From Aromatoleum aromaticum EbN1 (GTDB lineage: Bacteria; Pseudomonadota; Gammaproteobacteria; Burkholderiales; Rhodocyclaceae): a DNA stretch of 64,000 bases. The notes below the pieces were generated by a model. The model saw only the letters and a program-made list of their open reading frames with translations, searched no databases and had not been told where the DNA came from. Position numbers and translations under genes: made by a program. Every line of letters starts with the position of its first letter. Position 1 is the stretch's first letter. Below are positions 57,640 through 64,000 of the stretch, piece after piece. The stretch spans positions 1,612,001 through 1,676,000 of the forward strand of contig NC_006513.1 of assembly GCF_000025965.1 (NCBI RefSeq), written 5' to 3'.

Positions 57640-58227
57640 ATGGCCTACCGCTACGACTACGAAGTGATCACGAAGTGGATTTCGCCGGGCGAGCGGGTGC
57701 TCGATCTCGGCTGCGGCGACGGCAGCCTGCTCAGGCACCTCGCCGACGTCCGCCAGGTGCAGGGGTACGGTGTCGAGAACGACGCGGACAAGCTGCGGAC
57801 CTGCATCCGCAACGGCGTCAATGTGATCCAGATGGACATGGAAAAAGGCCTCGCCGGCCTCGAGGACGGCTTCTTCGACCACGTCATCATGAGCCTGTCG
57901 CTGCAGGCGATGCACAACACCCAGGGAATCCTCGCCGAGATGCTGCGCGTCGGGCGCGAAGCGGTCGTCAGCTTTCCGAACTTCGGCTACTGGCGCCACC
58001 GCCAGAGCATCCTCAACGGTCACATGCCGGTATCGGAAAGCCTGCCGCACCAGTGGTTCAACACGCCGAACGTGCGCTTCTTCACGATCGCCGACTTCGA
58101 CGCGCTGTGCGCGATGAACGGCATCGTCGTGCGCGAGCGACTGGCTTTCGACGAGAGCACGCTGATCGAGGAAGAGCCCAACTTCCTTGCCAGCGTCGCC
58201 GTGTATCGCCTCGGCCGCCCCGACTGA
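57640..58227 (+). CDS. metW: MetW methyltransferase-like protein
   Basis: Methionine biosynthesis accessory protein, 195 residues, with an S-adenosylmethionine-binding Rossmann motif (VLDLGCGDGSLLRHL near residue 20) and SLQAMHNTQGILAEMLRVG. In relatives it is always paired with metX and needed for full acyltransferase activity. The ATG is 2 bases after the metX stop, so the two genes are co-translated. Confidence 0.93.
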   Translation: MAYRYDYEVITKWISPGERVLDLGCGDGSLLRHLADVRQVQGYGVENDADKLRTCIRNGVNVIQMDMEKGLAGLEDGFFDHVIMSLSLQAMHNTQGILAEMLRVGREAVVSFPNFGYWRHRQSILNGHMPVSESLPHQWFNTPNVRFFTIADFDALCAMNGIVVRERLAFDESTLIEEEPNFLASVAVYRLGRPD

Positions 58228-58456
58228 ACTGACCGCCGGGCGCGGCCGTACAACGCGGCCGCGGGGACCAGGGAGTGCCGCGAACCCCGCTTTCCCGAAC
58301 CCCCTGGTGTCGGCAGGCAATCCCATACGCCAGCGTATCGTTGCAGCGCAGGATTGTAAGCCTGGAGACTGGCTGTCAGAATCTCCCCAAACTGGGCTGG
58401 TCCTGCGCGGATGGGCTCCGGATCGCAATACTCCCAACCGCTCATAACCTCCCGGC

Positions 58457-58726
58457 ATGTTTTCGCACAAGACGGTTCTCCTTTCATCCGCATTGTCCAT
58501 CGTCCTCGTTGCACCAGCCGGTCTCGCGCTCGCCTCAGGTACGGCTGCCATCGAGAGCGACACCCCGGAAACTCCCGCGCCCGCCACTGCCGGTTCTGGC
58601 ACCGGAGTGCTGACGCTGGCGGCGCTGCTCGCCGCAGGACAGCAATATCTCGCCGCTCCCGTCGCCGCCGCGAGGCACCCGCTGCCGGGCGACTTTCCGG
58701 CCCAGCCAAGCCGGGCATCTTCATGA
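58457..58726 (+). CDS. Small exported protein coupled to a PAS-GGDEF-EAL gene
   Basis: An 89-residue product with a clear N-terminal signal sequence (two basic residues, [19 protein letters not shown]) followed by a Thr/Pro/Ala-rich mature part and a short hydrophobic segment ([20 protein letters not shown]). No known motif. Its stop overlaps the start of the next gene (ATGA), which supports it being real. It could be a periplasmic or membrane ligand-binding partner of the sensor, but this is not established. No clear ribosome site, so confidence is moderate. Confidence 0.5.
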   Translation: MFSHKTVLLSSALSIVLVAPAGLALASGTAAIESDTPETPAPATAGSGTGVLTLAALLAAGQQYLAAPVAAARHPLPGDFPAQPSRASS

Positions 58727-60852
58727 CGGCCGATGCCGGCATCGCCGCGGACAACTCCGGCGAAAACGAAGTGGTGCAGCGGGCGGCGATGCTGGAGACG
58801 ATCCTCGACAGCATTCCGTGCGCCGTGTCGCTCGTCGACCGCGAGCTGCAGCTTGTCGCGTGCAACGAGGAATTCAAGCGCCTGCTCGATTTCCCCCCGC
58901 ACCTGTTCGCCGGCAGCCTGCCGTCGCTCGAGACGCTGTTCCGCTACAATGCGGCGCGCGGCGAGTACGGCCCCGGCGACCCGGACGAGGTCGTCGCCAG
59001 TCTTCTCGCCCGTGCGCTTCATCCGGCTCCCCACAGCTTCGAGCGCCGCCGGCGCGACGGCACGGTACTGCTCATTCAGGGTCGGCCGCTGCCGCAGGGC
59101 GGTTTCGTCACGACCTACACCGACATCACAGCCCGCAAGCGCGACAAGGAGCGGCTCCAGCTCGCGGACAAGGTGTTCGAGAACAGCCGCGAGGCGATCG
59201 TCATCACCGACCTCGGCCATCGCATCGTTTCGGTCAACCCTGCCTACACCGAGATCACCGGGATCGCGGCAACCGCCGCACAAGGCACGTGCTTCCGGCC
59301 CGGCAGCGACGATGGGGACAGCGGCGAGGAGGGCGAGGGCGCAGGCGGGCCGGATTCGCGCACCGTGTGGGCGATCGTCGGCGAACACGGTTCGTGGTCG
59401 GGGGAAACGACAGGCGTGCGCTGCGGCGGGCAGCGCTACCCGCGCACGTTGATGATCAACGGCGTGCGCGACCCCGAGACGCGGGAGATCACGCATTTCA
59501 TCGCGATTTTCTCGGATATCACCGCCCGCAAGCGCGCCGAGGCGGATATCCAGCATCTGGCTTACCACGACACCCTGACCGGCCTCGCGAACCGCTTCTC
59601 ACTGACCGCCCGACTGCAGCTGTCGGTCGCCGAGGCACGGCGCAACGGGCAGCGACTGGCGGTGATGTTCCTCGATCTGGACCGCTTCAAGCACATCAAC
59701 GACTCTCTCGGCCATCCCGTCGGTGACGAACTGCTGAAGCAGGTCGCGCGGCGCCTGCGGGACGCGGTGCGCGAAACGGACACCGTCGCGCGCCTCGGCG
59801 GCGACGAATTCGTCGTCGTGCTGCAAGGCATCGGCGGCGCCCACGACGTCACGCACGTCGCGGCGAAGCTGCTCGCGCAGCTCTCCGCCCCGTATTGCGT
59901 CGACACCACCGAGCTTCATACGACGGCGTCGATCGGCATCAGCCTGTTTCCCGACGACAGCGCCGACCCGGCGGCGCTGATGCGCAACGCCGACACCGCG
60001 ATGTATCACGCCAAGGCCGCGGGGCGCGCGAAGTTCCAGTTCTACACCGACGAGATGAACCGTGCCGCGACCGCGCGGCTGGATCTCGAGCGCAAGCTGC
60101 GCGGCGCTGTCGCACGCGGCGAATTCGAGCTGTGGTACCAGCCCCAGTTCGACTCGCGCCACGGGCATCTCACCGGGCTGGAAGCGCTGGTGCGGTGGCG
60201 TCACCCGCAGGACGGGCTGATCGCGCCGCTGCGCTTCATCCCGCTGGCCGAGGAAACGGGAGTCATCGTCGAGATCGGCACGTGGGTTCTTCGCGAGGCC
60301 TGCCGGCAGGCGCGACAGTGGCTCGATGCGGGACTGCCGGAGCTGCGCATCTCGGTCAACCTGTCGGTGCGCCAGCTGCGCGAAAAATGCCTCGTCGACA
60401 CGGTGTGGACGACACTTGCGGCGAGCGGCCTGCGCCCCGGGCTGCTGGAACTCGAAATCACCGAAAGCGCGGTCATGGACAACCCGGACGAAGCGGTCGC
60501 GCTGCTGCAGGCGCTGAAGAATCTCGGCGTGCGCATCGCGATCGACGATTTCGGCACCGGGCACTCGTCGCTGTCCTATCTCAAGCTGTTTCCGCTCGAC
60601 CACCTGAAAATCGACCGCTCCTTCATTTCCGACATCGAGCACGATGCGAACGACACGATGATCGTCGCCGCTGCAGTGTCGCTCGCGCACAACCTCGGGC
60701 TTTCGGTGATCGCCGAAGGGGTCGAGTCCGCGGTCCAGGTCGCGCGCCTGCGCGAACTCGGCTGCGACGAGCTGCAGGGTTTCCATTTCAGCCGCCCGGT
60801 GACCGCGGACGTCGTGGAAAATTTGCTGCGCAGCGTGTGGCGGACCGCCTGA
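58723..60852 (+). CDS. PAS-PAS-GGDEF-EAL cyclic-di-GMP protein
   Basis: Cytosolic signalling protein of 709 residues that may make or degrade c-di-GMP. Two PAS-type domains (about residues 15-150 and 155-285) end in ITARKR linkers. A GGDEF domain follows with [20 protein letters not shown], intact GGDEF and an RETD inhibitory site. An EAL domain completes it, with [41 protein letters not shown] and EGVES. No membrane segment is seen. All key EAL residues look intact, so dual activity is possible. Confidence 0.92.
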   Translation: MTADAGIAADNSGENEVVQRAAMLETILDSIPCAVSLVDRELQLVACNEEFKRLLDFPPHLFAGSLPSLETLFRYNAARGEYGPGDPDEVVASLLARALHPAPHSFERRRRDGTVLLIQGRPLPQGGFVTTYTDITARKRDKERLQLADKVFENSREAIVITDLGHRIVSVNPAYTEITGIAATAAQGTCFRPGSDDGDSGEEGEGAGGPDSRTVWAIVGEHGSWSGETTGVRCGGQRYPRTLMINGVRDPETREITHFIAIFSDITARKRAEADIQHLAYHDTLTGLANRFSLTARLQLSVAEARRNGQRLAVMFLDLDRFKHINDSLGHPVGDELLKQVARRLRDAVRETDTVARLGGDEFVVVLQGIGGAHDVTHVAAKLLAQLSAPYCVDTTELHTTASIGISLFPDDSADPAALMRNADTAMYHAKAAGRAKFQFYTDEMNRAATARLDLERKLRGAVARGEFELWYQPQFDSRHGHLTGLEALVRWRHPQDGLIAPLRFIPLAEETGVIVEIGTWVLREACRQARQWLDAGLPELRISVNLSVRQLREKCLVDTVWTTLAASGLRPGLLELEITESAVMDNPDEAVALLQALKNLGVRIAIDDFGTGHSSLSYLKLFPLDHLKIDRSFISDIEHDANDTMIVAAAVSLAHNLGLSVIAEGVESAVQVARLRELGCDELQGFHFSRPVTADVVENLLRSVWRTA

Positions 60853-60944
60853 CCGGCTTTCGGTCGTCGCCTCCGCATTACGGCAACGCGGATCGCTGGC
60901 GCAATCTGGGATAATGCCCGCCACCCTTCGCCGAGTGTCCCCTC

Positions 60945-62240
60945 GTGTCCGAATTGCGCCGCCCCGCCTGGCTCGAAGTCCTGCTGAACCGTCGCATGCT
61001 GATCTGCATCTTCACCGGCTTCGCGTCGGGGCTGCCGCTGTACCTGCTGCTGAACCTTGTGCCGGCCTGGCTGAAGACCGAAGGCCTGTCGCTGAAAGCG
61101 ATCGGCGCGTTCGCGCTGATCCAGTTCCCCTACACCTGGAAGTTCCTGTGGGCACCGCTGCTCGACCGCTTCGGCATCCTGCCGTGGCTCGGCCGGCGCC
61201 GCGGCTGGATGCTGGTGTCGCAGCTCGGGCTGGTCGCCGCGATCGCGTGGCTCGGCCAGCTGTCGCCGGTCACCGACCTCGGCCTCGTCGTCGGGCTGAC
61301 CGCCGCGATCGCGCTGCTGTCGGCGACGCAGGACATCGCGCTCGACGCCTTCCGGCGCGAAATCCTCCCCGAGATCGAGCTCGGCCTCGGCAACGCGATC
61401 CACGTGAACGCATACCGGGTCGCCGGCCTCGTGCCCGGCTCGCTGTCGCTGATCCTCGCCGACCACCTCGCGTGGGGGCCGGTGTTCGTGATCACCGCGC
61501 TGTTCATGCTGCCGGGCGTCGCGATGACGGTCTTCTCGAACGAGCCGCGCGAAGCCGCGGGCACGCCGCGGACGCTGCGCGCGGCCGTCGTCGAGCCGTT
61601 CCGCGAGTTCTTCGGCCGCCACGGCCTGCGGTCGGCGCTGCTCGTGCTCGCGTTCCTGTTCCTCTACAAGCTCGGCGACTCGCTGTGCACCGCGCTCGCG
61701 ACGCCGTTCTATCTGGACATGGGCTACAGCAAGACCGACATCGGCATCGTCGCGAAGAACGCCGGCCTGTGGCCGTCGGTGATCGGCGGCATCCTCGGCG
61801 GGCTGTGGATGCTGCGGCTCGGCATCAACCGCGCGCTGTGGCTGTTCGGCCTCGTGCAGGTCGTCACGATCCTCGGCTTCGTCTGGCTCGCGTGGCTCGG
61901 GCCGATGCCGTCGGATGCGGGCCGCCTCGCGGTGCTCGCGATCGTCATCGGCGGCGAAGCGATCGGCGTCGGCCTCGGTACGACCGCGTTCGTCGCGTAC
62001 ATGGCGCGCACGACCCATCCCGCCTACACTGCGACGCAGCTCGCGCTGTTCACGAGCCTGATGGCGATGCCGCGCACGTTCATCAACGCCTCGGCCGGCT
62101 GGCTGGTCGAGCGCATGGGCTGGTACGATTTCTTCTGGGCATGTTTCTTCCTCGCCATTCCGGGCATGCTGCTGCTGTTGAAGATTGCGCCGTGGAACGG
62201 CGAAGCGAAAGCGGTCGCCGTGATGCCGGGCCGCGCCTGA
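60945..62240 (+). CDS. ampG: AmpG-like muropeptide transporter (major facilitator)
   Basis: Inner-membrane permease that in related bacteria imports anhydro-muropeptides for wall recycling. The 431-residue protein has about twelve hydrophobic segments and the family segments FTGFASGLPLYLLLNLVPAW near residue 22 and SATQDIALDAFRRE near residue 126. GTG start at 60945. No ampD or ampC-type gene is adjacent in this window. The family name is from recall of its N-terminal signature. Confidence 0.87.
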   Translation: MSELRRPAWLEVLLNRRMLICIFTGFASGLPLYLLLNLVPAWLKTEGLSLKAIGAFALIQFPYTWKFLWAPLLDRFGILPWLGRRRGWMLVSQLGLVAAIAWLGQLSPVTDLGLVVGLTAAIALLSATQDIALDAFRREILPEIELGLGNAIHVNAYRVAGLVPGSLSLILADHLAWGPVFVITALFMLPGVAMTVFSNEPREAAGTPRTLRAAVVEPFREFFGRHGLRSALLVLAFLFLYKLGDSLCTALATPFYLDMGYSKTDIGIVAKNAGLWPSVIGGILGGLWMLRLGINRALWLFGLVQVVTILGFVWLAWLGPMPSDAGRLAVLAIVIGGEAIGVGLGTTAFVAYMARTTHPAYTATQLALFTSLMAMPRTFINASAGWLVERMGWYDFFWACFFLAIPGMLLLLKIAPWNGEAKAVAVMPGRA

Positions 62241-62253
62241 CAGGCCACATGTC

Positions 62254-62988
62254 ATGACGACCGCCCCTTCCGTCCGCACCCTGATCGCCGCTGCCCGCAC
62301 CTTGGCCCGGGAAGTCGACGGCATGCGCTTCGCGCCCCCCGTCAGCCACGTCTACAACCCGCTCGACTACGCGTGGACGATCCACGAGAGCTATCTGCGC
62401 CGCTATGGCGCCGGGCCCAAGCGGGTGCTGTTCATCGGCATGAATCCGGGCCCGTTCGGCATGACCCAGACCGGCGTGCCGTTCGGCGAAGTCGCAGCGG
62501 TGCGCGACTGGCTCGGGCTGGCCGGCGCGATCGGCAAACCAGCAGAGGAAAACCCGAAGCGTCCGGTCGAGGGCTTCGCGTGCCCGCGCTCCGAAGTCAG
62601 CGGGCGCCGCCTGTGGGGACTGTTCCGCGAACGCTTCGGCACGCCGGAAGCGTTCTTCGCCAGCCACTTCGTCGCCAACTACTGCCCGCTGACGTTTTTC
62701 GCCGAAGGCCGCAACCTCACGCCGGACAAGCTTCCACCCGCCGAATCCGGGCCACTGCTGGCGGCCTGCGACGAACACTTGCGCCGCGTCGTCGATGCAC
62801 TGGAACCGGAATGGGTGATCGGGGTCGGCGCCTGGGCGGAAAGCCGTGCCGCGGAGGTGCTCGCCGGCCGGCCGCTGCGCGTCGCGCGCATCCTCCACCC
62901 GAGCCCGGCCAACCCGACAGCGAACCGTGGCTGGGCCGAAGCGGCGACCCGCCAGCTCGAAGCACTCGACATCTGGACTCCCTCCTAA
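62254..62988 (+). CDS. SMUG1-like uracil-DNA glycosylase
   Basis: Base-excision repair glycosylase of the single-strand-selective (SMUG1) family, 244 residues. The active-site motif GMNPGPFGMTQTGVPFGE near residue 68 and the C-terminal HPSPANPTANRGW near residue 213 both match SMUG1 rather than UNG. It could remove uracil and related bases from DNA. It starts 13 bases after the ampG stop. Confidence 0.88.
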   Translation: MTTAPSVRTLIAAARTLAREVDGMRFAPPVSHVYNPLDYAWTIHESYLRRYGAGPKRVLFIGMNPGPFGMTQTGVPFGEVAAVRDWLGLAGAIGKPAEENPKRPVEGFACPRSEVSGRRLWGLFRERFGTPEAFFASHFVANYCPLTFFAEGRNLTPDKLPPAESGPLLAACDEHLRRVVDALEPEWVIGVGAWAESRAAEVLAGRPLRVARILHPSPANPTANRGWAEAATRQLEALDIWTPS

Positions 62989-63007
62989 TCACTGCCGAGA
63001 CGAAACG

Positions 63008-63667
63008 ATGCACGAAATCGATCAGCTGTTCACCAATAACCGCAACTGGTCCGAGCGCATCCGCGGCGAGGATCCCGCCTATTTCCGCCGCCTCGCGAAC
63101 CAGCAGTCGCCGCAATACCTGTGGATCGGCTGCTCCGACAGCCGTGTGCCGGCAAACCAGATCATCGGCCTCGCACCGGGCGAGGTCTTCGTCCATCGCA
63201 ACGTCGGGAACGTCGTCGTCCATACCGATCTCAACGCACTGTCGGTGATCCAGTACGCCGTCGACGTCCTGCAGGTCAAGCACATCCTCGTCGTCGGCCA
63301 CTATGGCTGCGGCGGCGTGAGTGCGGCGCTCAACAACAGCCGGCTCGGCCTGATCGACAACTGGCTGCGCCACGTGCAGGACGTGCGCGACCTGCACGAG
63401 ACGATGCTGGCGGCGATCGAAGATCCGCTGCAGCGCATCAACCAGCTGTGCGAGCTCAACGTGATGCAGCAGGTCGTCAACATCAGCCAGACTTCGGTGC
63501 TGCGCGAAGCGTGGGAACGCGGCCAGCCGGTGATGCTGCACGGCTGGTGCTACGGCCTGTGCGACGGGCTGGTGCGCGATCTGGGAGTCAGCGCGACGTG
63601 CCGCAGCGAAGCGCTGGAACGTTACCGCGACGCGGTGAACGCTGCGCTGCGCACGAAGCCCCGCTGA
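63008..63667 (+). CDS. can: Beta-class carbonic anhydrase
   Basis: Interconverts CO2 and bicarbonate. The 219-residue product has the zinc ligands Cys42, His98 and Cys101 and the Asp44-Arg46 dyad in GCSDSRVP and GHYGCGG, the same numbering as Escherichia coli Can. It is 19 bases after the glycosylase gene on the same strand. CO2 released in aromatic degradation and formate oxidation may give it work to do, but this is inference. Confidence 0.95.
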   Translation: MHEIDQLFTNNRNWSERIRGEDPAYFRRLANQQSPQYLWIGCSDSRVPANQIIGLAPGEVFVHRNVGNVVVHTDLNALSVIQYAVDVLQVKHILVVGHYGCGGVSAALNNSRLGLIDNWLRHVQDVRDLHETMLAAIEDPLQRINQLCELNVMQQVVNISQTSVLREAWERGQPVMLHGWCYGLCDGLVRDLGVSATCRSEALERYRDAVNAALRTKPR

Positions 63668-63704
63668 GACCGGGGCAGTTGCGGCCGGCCCGCTTCATCG
63701 CGGA

Positions 63705-64000
63705 TCACACTTCCAGCGGGTCGACATCGAGCTGCCAGCGCAGGTCGCGCGGCAGCCGCTGGGCGCGCAGGACGCAGATCCAGCGGCCGACGAATTCCTG
63801 CAGCAGCGCCCGTTCCCCGGCCTCGACGAGCAGCTGCGCGCGCTCGCGGCGCGCGAGACGGGTCATGCGCATCGGCACGACGTCGAACACCTGCAGTCCT
63901 TCGGGCGCGCTGTCCTGCGCGAGGCGGCGAGCATGGGCGAGGAATTTCATCGCGTCGTCGAGCGCCGGCGCGTCGGCGCGCAGCATCGCCTGATGGGTGA
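63705..64000 (-). CDS. priA: Primosomal protein N' (PriA), C-terminal fragment
   Basis: Replication-restart helicase; only the last 98 or so residues are in the window. The text THQAMLRADAP, then VPMRMTRLARRERAQLLVEA and WQLDVDPLEV at the end fits the PriA C-terminal domain. The zinc-binding and helicase parts lie beyond the right edge. It converges with the carbonic anhydrase gene. Confidence 0.85.
   Translation of the reverse strand, partial: THQAMLRADAPALDDAMKFLAHARRLAQDSAPEGLQVFDVVPMRMTRLARRERAQLLVEAGERALLQEFVGRWICVLRAQRLPRDLRWQLDVDPLEV

Overview
This high-GC (roughly two-thirds G+C by eye) window looks like a chromosome segment of a betaproteobacterium of the Azoarcus/Aromatoleum/Thauera group (Rhodocyclales). 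The main reasons are a complete aerobic benzoyl-CoA (box) gene set with a BoxR regulator that carries a shikimate-kinase-like domain, a phasin gene, and Betaproteobacteria-like housekeeping genes. This assignment is inference from gene content, not a database match.

Layout. 1-10.3 kb (minus): recC-recB-recD, overlapping into modA-modB. 10.4-13.3 kb: divergent chaperone block, cbpA-cbpM to the left and three tandem Hsp20 genes to the right. 13.4-15.0 kb: a NERD-nuclease/helicase protein. 15.0-18.3 kb: an apparently foreign, lower-GC patch holding a serine-recombinase remnant, an AACGGC hexanucleotide array, a KtrB/KtrA potassium uptake pair and a small unknown gene. 18.3-18.9 kb: a ProQ/FinO RNA chaperone with a repetitive N-terminus.

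18.97-37.9 kb is the benzoate region. Leftward from a central control region (30.3-30.65 kb) run boxD, a DUF4863-like cupin, bclA, a solute-binding protein, an alpha/beta hydrolase, a thioesterase, a rubredoxin and a two-gene NAD-type formate dehydrogenase. Rightward run boxR, boxC, boxB, boxA, a 3-oxoadipyl-CoA thiolase and a hemerythrin-like gene. The logic is: BclA makes benzoyl-CoA, BoxAB epoxidises it, BoxC opens the ring and releases formate, BoxD oxidises the semialdehyde, the thiolase finishes the beta-oxidation, and the formate dehydrogenase would turn the released formate into NADH. The control region holds seven TGCA motifs and two divergent sigma70-type promoters.

38-49.97 kb: phasin, a secreted M1-type peptidase, then a four-gene leftward operon (45.7-41.1 kb) that I could not match to a classical system. 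It encodes two small secreted beta-rich proteins, a two-domain periplasmic chaperone-like protein and a large usher-like outer-membrane barrel. This is my best candidate for an undescribed surface-fibre assembly system. A U32-family tRNA hydroxylation protein, a DUF3592 membrane protein and an ABC-F ATPase follow.

50.1-58.2 kb: a permease-less PTS (EIIA-Man, HPr, EI), a siaABCD c-di-GMP signalling operon, then metX-metW behind a SAM-II-like riboswitch and terminator. 58.4-64 kb: a small exported protein coupled to a PAS-GGDEF-EAL protein, an AmpG-like transporter, a SMUG1-like DNA glycosylase, a beta-carbonic anhydrase and the 3' end of priA (truncated by the window edge). No tRNA, rRNA, CRISPR array or intact insertion sequence was seen.
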